From Caenorhabditis remanei (Eukaryota; Nematoda; Chromadorea; Rhabditida; Rhabditidae), in contig NC_071331.1 of NCBI RefSeq assembly GCF_010183535.1, positions 20,088,001 through 20,152,000 on the forward strand: 64,000 nt of DNA, in the 5' to 3' direction. The notes under the pieces were generated by a model, which saw only the letters and a list, made by a program, of their open reading frames with translations, did no database searches and was not told where the DNA came from. The position numbers and the translations under genes were made by a program. This document shows, one piece after another, positions 45,996 to 57,501 of this stretch; the stretch's first letter is position 1, and each line of letters starts with the position of its first letter.

Positions 45996-46352
45996 GTGAG
46001 TTACTGTTTCAAAGTTTTGATGAATAACTCTTTCCAAAAATAGCTATAATAGGTTGTGGGTTCATCGCGCTGAATTTTTTTAGTACTTCCCTAATTAGCA
46101 CTCCTCCACCAGCGTGTTTATACCAGTAAACAGTCTAAAGTTTCCTGATTTTCTCCCTTCACGTGAAGACAGTCTCTTCATTTTTGCAGACAAGCGATGA
46201 GAAACAAGAGAGAAAAAAGAGAAAGAGAGAGAGATGAGAAGGGTGGGGTCTCTGATTTATGTCCTTTTTAATTGGAGAAGAATTTATGACCATGATCTTT
46301 TGAGGGTTCAGTATACTTTTAGAAACGAAAAACTGAGATAGTTACATATAAG

Positions 46353-47533
46353 ACGGTCGAAATTTCAAAATTTCTTGCTCACGAACTTATTTTCTTGAAA
46401 ATTATGAAATTTTGTACTAGTACATATTTATTTTTTAGTTTTAGACTTCGTTCAAAAATGTGTGAAAAATCATGATGTAGAACAAATTTGCTTCACTTCG
46501 ATTTGTTCACGTCATTTTCTGTTCTTTTTTGAAAGTTTGTTCAAAAGTACAGATTCGGTATCAATACCGATTCTGTACCAAGAAACTCCTCCAGATTCGG
46601 TATGCATACCGATTCTGTACTCTGCATAAAAGGTCACGTCAAAAAAAGATTTCTCCAAGTTTATTCAAAAGTACAGAATCGGTATCGATACCGATTATGT
46701 ACCAAACAACAATTATGTATAAAAGTTCACGTGAAATATTGAAAATCCACAGTTTCGATGTGTCAAATTTTATTTATGATATTTTCGTTTACGTGGATTC
46801 AAATCTGATGTTCATTCAAAATGACAAAAATGACAATTTTCGATGAATAATTACCTAGATTTTGTTATTCGATTTTGATCAACTTCACATTTTCTTATTC
46901 AACAACACAAAAAAAAACGTTTGTGTTAATGAACATTGCAAAAAAGGTTTTAAAGTGTTTCCTTTTAAAGTAAGAAAATGTGAAGTTGATCAAAATCGAA
47001 TAACAAAATCTAGGTAATTATTCATCGAAAATTGTCATTTTTGTCATTTTGAATGAACATCAGATTTGAATCCACGTAAACGAAAATATCATAAATAAAA
47101 TTTGACACATCGAAACTGTGGATTTTCAATATTTCACGTGAACTTTTATACATAATTGTTGTTTGGTACATAATCGGTATCGATACCGATTCTGAACTTT
47201 TGAATAAACTTGGAGAAATCTTTTTTTGACGTGACCTTTTATGCAGAGTACAGAATCGGTATGCATACCGAATCTGGAGGAGTTTCTTGGTACAGAATCG
47301 GTATTGATACCGAATCTGTACTTTTGAACAAACTTTCAAAAAAGAACAGAAAATGACGTGAACAAATCGAAGTGGGAAAACTCTGTGCTTGACGTGCAAC
47401 TTTTTCTGGTAATTGCCAGTTTATTGCATAATCGTTCAACTTCACGGAAATATTGTACTTTCAGTACAGATTATTTAAAGAAATCTATTTTTTAATTCGC
47501 TAGCAAAAAATTTTGAAATTTCAACCGTCTTAT
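46353..47533. repeat. 1.2-kb fold-back element, unit 2
   Basis: Same structure as 38044-39224. One arm carries a T-to-A change near 47195 relative to unit 1 (CTGAAC for CTGTAC), so unit 2 arms are slightly less symmetrical. Confidence 0.85.
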
Positions 47534-47760
47534 ATCGAGGAATCATATACTTCTGAATTGCTTTACAATCATATTGAAACAGAAACAAACATTCCCACTG
47601 CCTCTAATATAACGAAAGTCTGACCAGTATCTAACTGATGCAATATTCATTTTTTCACTGACTAATAACTGTGAAATATCTGACCTCATTTCGCATGTAT
47701 CAAAAATCCATTCTCTCTACGTTTTTCCTATGTTCATTGCCTATCATTTGCACTTATTCA

Positions 47761-48502
47761 TTACGTGTTCGCTTCTAAACTGACCGAGTTATAACAGTAC
47801 CTCCAGTTCAGACAAGAAAATAGTGCGGTATAAGCAGTTGGACATGCATCTTTGAACATCTGAGCAGTGGCCGAACGATGACATTTGTCAGGAGTACCGT
47901 AGGCTCCACGGCAGCATTCTTGGTCGGTGTTGTATTCCAGACATCCAGATTTACAGGCGACAACATTTCCATTGTGTCCTTTGACGGCAAGAGCAACCGG
48001 GCATTCAGAATTAATATCCTTCACACATCCACCAGCTCGCTTGCAACCAGATCCGCCACGTGGTTCGATCTGAACGGGCAGATTGTATCCATCGATCAAT
48101 GAGACATCATAGAAATCTTGTCCTCCCCAGGGTTTCAACGTGAATTCAGCTAGAGATGCTGGTGGAACTCCTCCGGCTCCGTTGCATTGTTCAGAGTTCT
48201 ACAAATAATTTTATTAATTAACATTTTAATCCTATTCTTCTTACCCTGCAGAATCCAGTCTCGCAATTGTAGTTTTCATCTCACCCAGTTCTTGCCCAAA
48301 TACGTCCGGCACTCCATGCATCGTCTACTTCAATATCTCGAGACTCAGATGCATCCAGTCTGAAACCTCCTCCAGCTGGGTTTCCGGGTCGTCCGAGAAT
48401 TCCTGGCCAAATGGTGAATGGGCACTTATTGAGGATGGTTATATTGCGAGATTCAGCAGAAATTGTCAGGAGAAGAAGAAGGGCAAGCTTGACGAAAGTC
48501 AT
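47761..48502 (-). pseudogene. thaumatin-like gene copy 3, nonsense codon plus 3' truncation
   Basis: Exon 1 (48502-48245) and exon 2 (48198 down to the junction at 47827) match copy 2, including the TGA at the cysteine codon and the same chimeric 3' end. Just upstream of its ATG, near 48513, sequence identity to units 1 and 2 drops abruptly. Confidence 0.8.
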
Positions 48503-48512
48503 TGCTGGAATA

Positions 48513-51500
48513 TAATGATCGTGAAAAAAAAGAAAAGTAGTGAGGGGGAAGAAACTAAACTGATACCATTCCCGTCGCCCTTTTGTACTATTTGGAACGA
48601 CTTAACTTGCACAATTTACCCTCTTCTTATCACTTTTGTATTGTAATTTTTTGATTTCCTCACAAACAAATATCAAATTATTTTTTGTTCTGAAATTTAC
48701 TCTCCTTTTTTGAAACAGAAAAAATAAAAATTGGGAACGATATTTGTTTTTTTGAGCAGTTCTATAATTATTTGACTTCTTGTCACCTGCATTTTTACCC
48801 AATTAAAAACAAATATTTTGTCTTGTTGAAAAAAAAAGAAACACATTTAAGAAACATTAGAGAAGTATACAATTATGCTCTAGTTATTGTTCAAATAAAA
48901 TTGAAACAGTACTTTTCTATTTTTCATTTTAAATTTGGTTTTCTAAACGGAACTTCTGATGAAATTTGGTGTTTCTATGTATCCACAAGAACTAAAATAT
49001 TAGGGTTCAACTATTTTTGAAAGAATAACAAAAATAATGCAAATTTTCGTTCTTCTGAAAACCTTGAAACAGTACATTTTTGAAGAAAACATACTAGATT
49101 TTGTGGGCGCAAACGTAGAGGTCGGTTGTTGTGAAAAAATGCAATAAATTTCTCACAATGAGAAAAATTGCCATCAGTGGACTGCATAATCTAGAAAATA
49201 TTCTCAGAAAAATATTTTTGAAACAGAGAAAAAATTTAAATTTCAGAAATAGTTCATGTGAATCAAAAAGTGAACGATTGTATTTTTAAGCCTATTTTAT
49301 TCATATCGGAAATTAGAGCTCTTCAGACTTTTTCAACTTTCTACGAAACTGTGAATTTGAATTCTTTAATATTTTCAGTTCCAATGGCGACAAAACACTT
49401 TTCCGTATATCAACGAAATATTTTTCGCTTATTAATATAATTAAAATGACTTTCCCAAATTTAGTATTATAAATTCACAACACCGCGCCGCATGGCTTTA
49501 AAGGCGTATCTAATTGTCCGAATTGGTCTCGCAGCGAAAACTTCTTACTGTAGTTAATTTTATAGGGTTTCTCATGAATTTATCAGCTAAAATCAGATTC
49601 AAAAAATGGTTTACTACATAGTTCCTTTTTATTGTCAATTTCACGAGAAGAGAAAACTAAAGTAACGAGTAAAAATAACTAAAATGAACTACAGTAAGAA
49701 GTTTTCGCTGCGAGACCCAATCGAACAATTAGAGGCGCCTTTAAAGCCATGCGGCGCAGTGTTTTAAATATTATTATTATTTTTCAAGTTTCATGTTTGA
49801 AAAATGCAAAAATGACCAATAAATCCATCGGTAAAATGCGATTCTTCAAAAGTTTTTTTTTCTGAAACTGAAAATTTTTACTGATTTGCTATGAGTTAGA
49901 AAGAAGTACGATGTCAAATATTTCCAGTTAATTTACGGTTGTCAGACAATATAATTTCTTGAAAATAATTGATTGTATCCTATTTTTGCAAATTCTTTCT
50001 GTTTCAAATAATCCATTTAAACAAAAGTATTTTTTGAAAATAAATAATGCTACACTCCCAGTGCCCAAAAGTCAACCTTATTTACTATTGGACATATTTT
50101 CAAACTATTTTTGAATGAAAATTGCCTGCTCCTTAAAATTGTTTAAACCTTCAAACTAACGATTGACCCCTGATATACACTTTTCAACTCTTTTAATATG
50201 GGAACTAATAGAAAACAATTTCGTAAAATTCGTTATGGATCAGATGACGTATGAAGTAATGACCACGTTTTCTGAAAAATTAAGAATTCTCGTTTTTTTC
50301 ATAATAATATTCGACAGAGATCTATACACAACACTATTTCAGCAGCCTGCTTGTATCAAGTTAAGGTTGAACAGCATTTTTTTGCTGTTTGATGTTCTCG
50401 ATTTCATAACTGCAAGCTCACTATTAGACACCCGGATTATTAACTAGTATTGTTATCCTCAAGAAAATTTCCAGGATTGAGTGCAATGGAAACTGATCGA
50501 AATATATGCGAAACACTTGGTGAGGACCTTATAGGACAGTAGCCACTTGGTTCAAAACTTTCAAAGAAAAAGATAACAATCTTGATAATAAGTCTCATTC
50601 TGATCGGTCTCGTTTAGATATAGACGATGATATCACTGATGTCTTAGAGGAGGAGCCCACATCAAGTGTACGTGAAGTATCTTCACATACAGAGGTTTCG
50701 TTCGCAACAATAATCAGACATCTTAAAGAATCTGGACGGGCAGAAAAATACGGACAAGTTATTCCTCATGAACTGACAAATGCTCAGATGGAACTCAGAT
50801 GTAACGATGTTTTTGTCGATATCGATGTCTTTGCTCTGTCGTAAGCGTAGTTCGGACCAGAAATATATTCTCAGAAAATATATTTTTGAAACAGTGAAAT
50901 ATTTAAATTTCAGAAATTGTTCAATCAAAAAGTGAACGATTGTATTTTTATGCCTATGTTATTCATATTGGAAATTAGAGCTCTTCAGACTTTTTCAACT
51001 TTCTTCGAAACTGTGAATTTGAACTTTCTAAAACTTTCAGTTCCGTATATCAACGAAATATTTTTCGCGTATTAATAAAATTAAGATAAGTGTTTTAAAT
51101 ATTATTATTTTTCAAGTTTCATGTTTGAAAAATGAAAAAATGACCAATAATCCATCGGTAAATTGCGATTCTTCAAAAGTTTGTATTTTTTCTGAAACTG
51201 AAAATTTTTACTGTTTCACAACGAGTTTGAAAAAAATCCGATGTCAAATATTTCCAGTTCATATATGGTTGTCAAGCAATTTAATTTCTTGAAAATAATT
51301 GATTGTATCCTTTTTTGCAAATTCTTTCTGTTTCAAATAATCCATTTAAACAAAAGTTTTTTTCTGAAAACTAATCCTGATGACCATAAGTCAACCTCAT
51401 TTACCATAGGACTTATTCTCTAACCCTTTTTGAATGAAAATTGTCTCTTTCGCTTAAAACTCCTAAAAATATTTAAACCTTCAAACTAACGATTGACCCC

Positions 51501-52330
51501 TGATATGCACTTTTCAACTCTTTTAATATGGGAACTAATAGAAAATAATCTCTTAAAAGTCGTTATGGATCAGATCCCGTTGGAAGTAATGAGAACGTTT
51601 TCTGGTTTAAAATTAAGAATTCTCGTTATTTTCGAAGTAATATTCGAGAGAGATCTATACACAACACTATTTCAGCAGGCTGCTTGTATCAGGTAAACAT
51701 TTTTTTGCTGTTTCATGTTCTCGCAAAAAATTTCATAACTGCAAGCTTACTATTAGACACCCGGATTTTAATTTGACATCCAAGACCGATTTTCAGTATT
51801 CGTTTTGAGTGGTGCACGCCCTTCAATGCATTGCAAACCCCAAACTACACAGGATCGATGCTTTCCTAAAATTAAGAGAATTTAAAGGATTTTTCTAACA
51901 AAAGAAAATAAAACAGAATCCACAAGGAAAGTGTGTAAGATCTTTAATCGAGTTATGACAACAAAATGCTTTTATGGATTTGAATGCAGCACTGACTTAA
52001 CAGCGTTAAAATAGTCCGACACTCCAAAATTAGAACCATTGCCAAATGAATATCGTTCGTCCTTTCTAAAATTAAAATAAAATTCTGTTTCAGAAAATTA
52101 TCAAAACATATTTCTCTGTTGTCATCGTCGCTAATATAACGTTGATCCCTTTTACATTTTCAAGAATAAATAGTAATGGTTTGTGATGCAGGATCTGGCA
52201 TCTAGATATTCAGTAATAAAGGCCGAATATGAAATTAATTTTGTGATATTCAGTATATACTGTTTTTTCAAATCATTTTGTTGCTCAAAACAAGTGGACC
52301 GAGTTTTATTCCAGTAACACCAAATGTCAA
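48513..52330. repeat. diverged third block related to the left part of the tandem units
   Basis: The order of landmarks follows 31.9-35.1 kb, but with many substitutions and indels. The dispersed repeat is at 48860-49150 and the palindromic MITE at 49481-49761. Two transporter relics follow (49900-50380 and 51241-51696), separated by a mariner fragment. An internal duplication repeats 49210-49470 at 50880-51085. No intact gene is present. Confidence 0.7.
50472..50845 (+). pseudogene. mariner-family transposase fragment (N-terminal DNA-binding half)
   Basis: A reading frame from about 50536 to the TAA at 50845 gives the typical mariner pattern. It has ATWFKTFKEKDNNLDNKSHS, then a Ser/Arg-Leu-Asp stretch, EEEPTSSVREVSS, SFATIIRHLKESGRAEKYGQ and VIPHELTNAQ. 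The preceding stretch (about 50480-50531) in another frame resembles the helix-turn-helix start (METDRNICETLGED), so there is a frameshift or small deletion near 50532. The catalytic D,D(34)D half is absent, since the frame stops soon after the VIPHEL region. No inverted repeats were recognised. It is a dead fragment inserted between two transporter relics. Confidence 0.8.
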
Positions 52331-52347
52331 GAAAGTTTGTTTGGTAA

Positions 52348-52800
52348 CACTGCGGCACAGTTCTTACAACTGCGTTCCACCAAAAAATCCCTGGAAAACT
52401 CTCGTGTTTTCTCTGTGTCTCTCAATTTTGTATACTCTTTAACAGCAACCGTTACTAACTTTAAATTTTTTCACTGTTTCAATAATGTTTTTTCTAAGAG
52501 TATTTTCTAGTTGATACAGTCCATTGATTGCAATCGTCTTCTCCACTTGCCCAAATAGCAACTAGTATCTTTTCTACAAAGAAGTACCGTTTCAAGATTT
52601 CAACAAGAACTAAAATGTTCAGTATTTCTATTAATCGATCATTCTCGAAGTGCTAGACAAGTTCAAAAAACGCAGTTGAATCATATGTTTCAGTTCTTGT
52701 CGTTACATAGAAACATGGAATTTTATCAAAAACTCCTGACCTGAAAACCAAAATTTCAAAAGTAAAATGAAAATGTACTGTTTCATCTTTATTTGAACTT
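52348..52800. repeat. partial MITE followed by an inverted dispersed-repeat fragment
   Basis: The left end of the GCGCTCYACCGAAA MITE family (GCGGCACAGTTCTTACAACT) is at 52350 with its right half lost by about 52445. About 52545-52800 is the reverse complement of the dispersed repeat block (AAATGTACTGTTTCATC at its end). Confidence 0.6.
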
Positions 52801-53382
52801 GGTGAAGTGATCAATCCGGGAATCGACGGAGTCGAGTTTACAGATCAGCTTATTGATGAGCTCGCTTGAGACCGGTGGAACCTGTGGGGTTTTCTTGTCC
52901 TTTCCTTTTCCCTTTTGTGCAGGAAGTCCTGTAATAGTACCTTCAGTGTGGGTAAATGTGAGTGGTGTTCTGCTCCTCGCGGTGTTCCTCGTGGTGGAAC
53001 AGAAGATATCATTGTTTTCAGTTGTTTTTGACTCTAGCTCACCGAATGTTCCGATGACCGCGGATGGTGCGGTTCCTGCTCCCCTGTGGGACCCCTTCTT
53101 AGAATCACTCTCGCCACCACTGGGTTGTGTACCACAGTCGATGCACCATGTTCTGACTTTTAAGGCGTGGACCTAAGTCAGACTAGTCTGGCGATAGTAA
53201 TAACAAGAAGAGGTTACACAACTTTATTATGCAATAATACGTTACCAACCATGTTCGTTTGCGAGAGGGATCTTCGGCTTCACGCCAGTGGCTTCAGAAG
53301 TGTCCATTGGGATGGGCGATGGCGTCATATCTTCTTTCTTCGGGACGGTTCCCTTCGGGGCAGTCGATGGTGGAGGCGGCAT
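52789..53382 (-). CDS. unrecognised basic protein, two open segments (possible retroelement ORF1 or gag-like remnant)
   Basis: On the minus strand, 53172-52789 is open for 127 codons to TAA after a CTTAG acceptor. Its codon and base composition are more balanced than the surroundings. The segment holds a WCIDCG motif near its start, a Ser/Thr-rich middle, a Lys-rich KGKGKDKK stretch and an amphipathic C-terminus (LINKLICKLDSVDSRIDHF). Upstream, 53382-53249 gives a Pro/Lys-rich segment starting at an ATG (MPPPPSTAPKGTVPKK). The obvious donors there do not join the second segment in frame, so either the model is incomplete or the gene is broken. Low-complexity basic composition with a lone zinc-knuckle-like pair and a C-terminal coiled segment would suit a retroelement ORF1/gag. 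I have no firm family. Confidence 0.4.
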
Positions 53383-53399
53383 GGATGCGGAGACGGTTT

Positions 53400-54049
53400 G
53401 TCGGCAGGTTGTAGCAGAGCTTCACAGGGAGCAGATTGAGTGAGCTTCTGGTCGATTCTTCTTCCTTTTATGCACCGAAAGTAGGGCAGATCGTTATCTC
53501 CAGGGCACGCGGTCACGATTGAAGGCCAAAGTCACGGGTATTTGCTGTGGTCGAGTAGATTAGCATTGCCAGACGGTTGGAGGGTCACGTAGGTTAGTTA
53601 GTGTATTATTAATGTGAAGTTGTAGTCTGGTAGAGACAGTTGTAATTATGTTGGAGTCGTTGTGGCTTTGGTAAATTGTGTTAGGTCGTGAATTGAGACC
53701 TATTAATTCCGCGACAGAGCATAATTGTATACTTCTCATCGATAATAACAAGAGAATAATAGGACGATAAATCAAAGAGTCCAAGACAAAGTAATTGTTG
53801 TTAATTTGGTTATTTAGAAATTAAAAATAGAGGAGCAAATTTTTTAAGAACATTCTTTATATGGTAAATGCAGGTTAGAAAAAATCAAATAATTACCGTA
53901 AAAATTGTATTAGAGCGACATGTCGCTCTATTTTTCGAACAGGTTTTTGTTGTCGTTCTACTAGAGGCTATCGTTTTATTTTTTGAACGAAGTTCTAAAA
54001 GTCGGTCAGGTTCGATTTATGCGAATAAAAATGTTTTATTTCAGCTGCC
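53400..54049. other. spacer, composition unlike its surroundings up to about 53780
   Basis: Up to about 53780 the sequence is less AT-rich, like the adjacent ORF, and may belong to the same element (its 5' part). The CGACATGTCGCTC palindrome at 53917 is the only other structure noted. No gene is supported. Confidence 0.35.
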
Positions 54050-54106
54050 TCACACAATTTCCTTTGGTTTCGGTAGAGCGCGGTTGTAAGAAGCGTGCCG
54101 TGCTAA
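54050..54106. repeat. right half of a GCGCTCYACCGAAA-family MITE at the 5' breakpoint of the transporter pseudogene
   Basis: CCTTTGGTTTCGGTAGAGCG followed by CGGTTGTAAGAAGCGTGCCG is the MITE right end. Immediately after it (about 54107) homology to transporter intron 6 (from 15830) begins, so the truncation breakpoint lies at the MITE. Confidence 0.7.
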
Positions 54107-54683
54107 TAAAGACTGTCAAATCAGAATAAAACAGGAAACAACATAATTTTTTGGTCCTGATTTTTGCTGGATACGCATTTTTTCATCATGAATCTTTGTT
54201 TTTGTTTAGTTTTATGATTTATAGTGTTTCACTGTCGGATTACTGCCAATTATGTTATTTTTTACAGAAAATTTTCAATTTCAAGGGAGTTTTACGATTT
54301 AAAATACTGAATTCTGGATGATACTACAGAAAACTTAAACTGGCTCCTTCTTATCACATGAATTAAATGCGCAGAACTTTGTAAACATCTTAGCACCAAA
54401 GTCGACCAGCTAAGCCCGAAAATCTCATAAACTTTTCTAGTATTATTATGACAAAGATACTCGCATAGTTCAAAAATGTTTGACAATTAACTTTTTTTTA
54501 CAGTTTCAATGTTTCTACAGTTTCTGACCATAATATCAATCTCTACTGACTTTTTTGTACCATAAAACTTTAAATGAGATTTTTTTTTTGTTACAGTGAA
54601 CAATCTTTAAGTTTTAAAAATAATACCGTTTCAAACTTTTTTGTTTTAAAAAGTCACAAACCAATGCATAGTGGTTCCATTGT

Positions 54684-54755
54684 AAACATTTCAAAATTTG
54701 TAAACATTTCAAAATTTGTAAACATTTCAAATTTTGTAAACATTTAAATTTTCCA
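54684..54755. repeat. minisatellite of about 18 bases, four copies, before exon 7
   Basis: The unit GTAAACATTTCAAAATTT is repeated directly up to the polypyrimidine tract of the exon 7 acceptor. The intact gene has a single copy at about 16402, so the expansion is specific to this locus. Confidence 0.85.
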
Positions 54756-55061
54756 GTTTTCCCCTTTTTTCCAGGCTCCTCGAGGAATCCCCAAGATGGC
54801 TGGTCCAAAAAGGAAAAATGGATGAAGCGAGAAGACTTCTTGTCAAAATTCGAAAAATCGATCGTTTGTATTCAGAAGAATTCGAGAAAGATCTGGATGA
54901 AGTACTGAGAATTGAAGCAGAGAAACATGCAAAGAGTAACAAGAAAAAGAAGAAATATACGTTTATTCATCTGTTCTGCACATGGAAAATGATGGCACAG
55001 ACGCTTACTTTCATCGTGGGAATGTGAGTTTTTTTCTGGAAGAATTTTGAACAGTTATTAA

Positions 55062-55554
55062 CAGGGTGCTCCACCGATACTTCAAAACCGATTAAAATCG
55101 GTTATAGATTAAAACCGATTAGTCTCCGATTTTTACCGATTTTCACCGGATTTTCTGAAAGTTTAAACTCTACGGCGGTTTGTCACGTTTTTATCATATT
55201 TTGTTCGAATTTTCTTTAAAAATAGAAAAAAACGTGTGAAGTAATCAAAACGTGACAGTTTGAATTTTCAAAAAAACCGGTGAAAATTGGTAAAAATCGA
55301 AAAATAATCGGTTTTTAACCGGTTTCAAAACCGATAAAAACCGAAACCGAACGGTTTTTTTCAAAACACAATCGAAGACAATCGATTTTTTCCGATTTTT
55401 CTCCGGAGAAAAATCGATTCCTCTCCGATTGTTGATCGATTTCCTACCGATTTTAGTTTTTGAGAAATCGGTTAAAATTCTTCGGAGAGAGAAACGATTT
55501 TCATCGGTTAAAAAATCGGTTTTTCATCGGTTTTACCTTCGGTTGAGCACCCTG
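55062..55554. mobile_element. hAT-like MITE, 493 bp, 8-bp target duplication
   Basis: The termini CAGGGTGCTCCACCGA and TCGGTTGAGCACCCTG are inverted and flanked by GTTATTAA on both sides (55054-55061 and 55555-55562). The intact transporter's intron 7 (about 16725) shows the unoccupied site. An 8-bp duplication with CAGGG ends fits the hAT superfamily. The interior consists largely of CCGATTTT/AAAATCGG motifs and has no transposase. Confidence 0.88.
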
Positions 55555-57322
55555 GTTATTAATGTCACCAAATTAATTAACAATCTGTAAAGTAAAAAAT
55601 CAACTTGAAACAGCAAAAACAATTTAGTTGGTTCACAGTTCCATAACATGCTTTTCAATATTCAAAATCATATAACAGTTGATTTCTCTAGCTGAAAAGT
55701 GAAAGTGACAAAAACATTCAACACTGACATTTAAAATAATTTTTCTGTTTCAAACATGCTATATAAAAAGTTGTCATCACGAAAAATGTAATCCTTTTGA
55801 ATTAAATAAAATTGATTTCGGTTACGGTTTCAGACAAGATGTTAAAAGTATTAAAATTCCAAACCTTAATTCCTACTTCGCTAAAAAAGGCAATATTAAA
55901 CAAATGTATTTGATACTGTTTATAGTTGACTCATCAGCAAATTACAAAATCAATAATATTTTCATATTTGAATCAAACAGTAATTTTTGTTCAAAAATAC
56001 AATGATTACTGAATAATTGCTGCAATTTTGATGTTATTTGAGACAGTTCATTCGTGCAATTCTGGAAAAAGCTACTCTCGAATTGGTTTAGTAAGGGAAA
56101 TGAAAACTTGTAAAAATTTTGAAACGGGAAATTTATTGTGAAAAAAACTGAGCCGTTTTTATGTTTCAATAGAATTTTTTTTACATATAATCATTTTAGA
56201 AAATCATATATAATTTTGGAAACTGAAAAGTCCGGTTTTCATTACAACACAGAAAAAGAGTTTATTGTTTCATTTTAACTTTTAATCAAAATAAAAAATT
56301 TGTGAAACGTTACTTTGTTTTAATTTAGAATGTTTAATCTCAAAAAGTAGTAAGTTGAGTGGAATTCCATTTTGCGCAGAGACAGATTTTCACCGATTTT
56401 GACTTATTATCTCTTCTTTGTCATGAAAAATTACGAAAAATTAAAGAAAATAAGCGTTAAACGGTGAAAATCTGTTTCGTTCACTCTGCGTCTCTCTCCG
56501 ATACTCTCTCGTTTGCGGTGGGGCGCATTAATAATAACAATGCTGACCTAGTATTTGAATTTTTTGCAACAATCAACATTATTTCAGTACCAGTCGGTTT
56601 ACGTCGCCTAACGGCGACTAAACCTCTTTCCCTACACCACCCTTCTCAGTTTTACAGCACCTGCGGCGCTTCTTAGCTGAGCAGTCCGTTCCGACAAAGC
56701 ACAATTATAAAATCTCTCCTTTTCAGACTTAAATTCTACAAACTTTCTCAATGACTTTTTCTATCCTGATAGAATATGGAATTTAGAATGATCTGTTTTT
56801 TGAATTTTCGAATTTGAACTTTCTTCCTATGTTTTCCTTATTTCGAAACAATCTTACAGAAGAACGTGAACTTGATAACTCTTCTCTCTTTCCTCCCCAA
56901 AAGGCGAGTGATCATACCGATATGAGCTCTTATTTTTTGACTGATCGGCAGAGATGCCGTCTCCCCTTCTCGTAATATGGCAGACTAAGACCATATGTTT
57001 TTACTAAAGTTCAAGAACTTGAAGCCTTTTCTATTCACATCTTCAAAAAATGGATTCAAAGTATTCTTCCTGAAGTTTTTGACTGATCGGCGGCGATGCC
57101 GCCTCCCTTCTCGGAATATAACAGACTAAGAGCAGTCCGTTCCGGCAGAGTACAATTGTAAAATCTCTCAATGACTTTTTCTATCCTGATGCAATATGGA
57201 ATTTAGAATGAGCGGTTTTTGAACCTCCCTAAAAAGCGAGTAATAATTCAGATAACAATTTTTTTACTGATCAGTGGCGATGCCGCCTCCCTCCTCCCTC
57301 CTCGTATGGCGAAATAAAACTA

Positions 57323-57501
57323 TATTATGAATTCATTTTTATCTGTGCATGGGAAGACCGCGCCGCACTCGCACGGCGGCCACGCCCACTCCCATTTTAA
57401 CGCTGCGTTCCATTTTTGAACACTGTCGCAAAAAATGGGCGTGGCCGCCGCGTGTGTGCGGCGCGGTCTTCTCATGCACAGAAAAAATTGAATTCATAAT
57501 A
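57323..57501. repeat. GC-rich palindromic MITE nested in the second Helitron
   Basis: GTGCATGGGAAGACCGCGCC and GGCGCGGTCTTCTCATGCAC are inverted, extended outwards by TGAATTCAT-type flanks on both sides. The core arms contain GGCGGCCACGCCCA and its complement. It is absent from the Helitron at 20.7-24.8 kb. Confidence 0.85.

Larger units (their letters stand above)
39518..47826. repeat. tandem unit 2 of the 8,309-bp duplication
   Basis: This repeats unit 1 in order and orientation with a constant offset of 8,309. Coordinates of the contents are: palindromic MITE 41217-41497, transporter relics 41650-42810, MITE 43468-43602, minisatellite 45260-45331, MITE 45393-45529, exon 1 45761-45995, fold-back element 46353-47533 and intron-6 fragment 47534-47654. 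Its right edge falls in the third thn copy. Confidence 0.9.
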
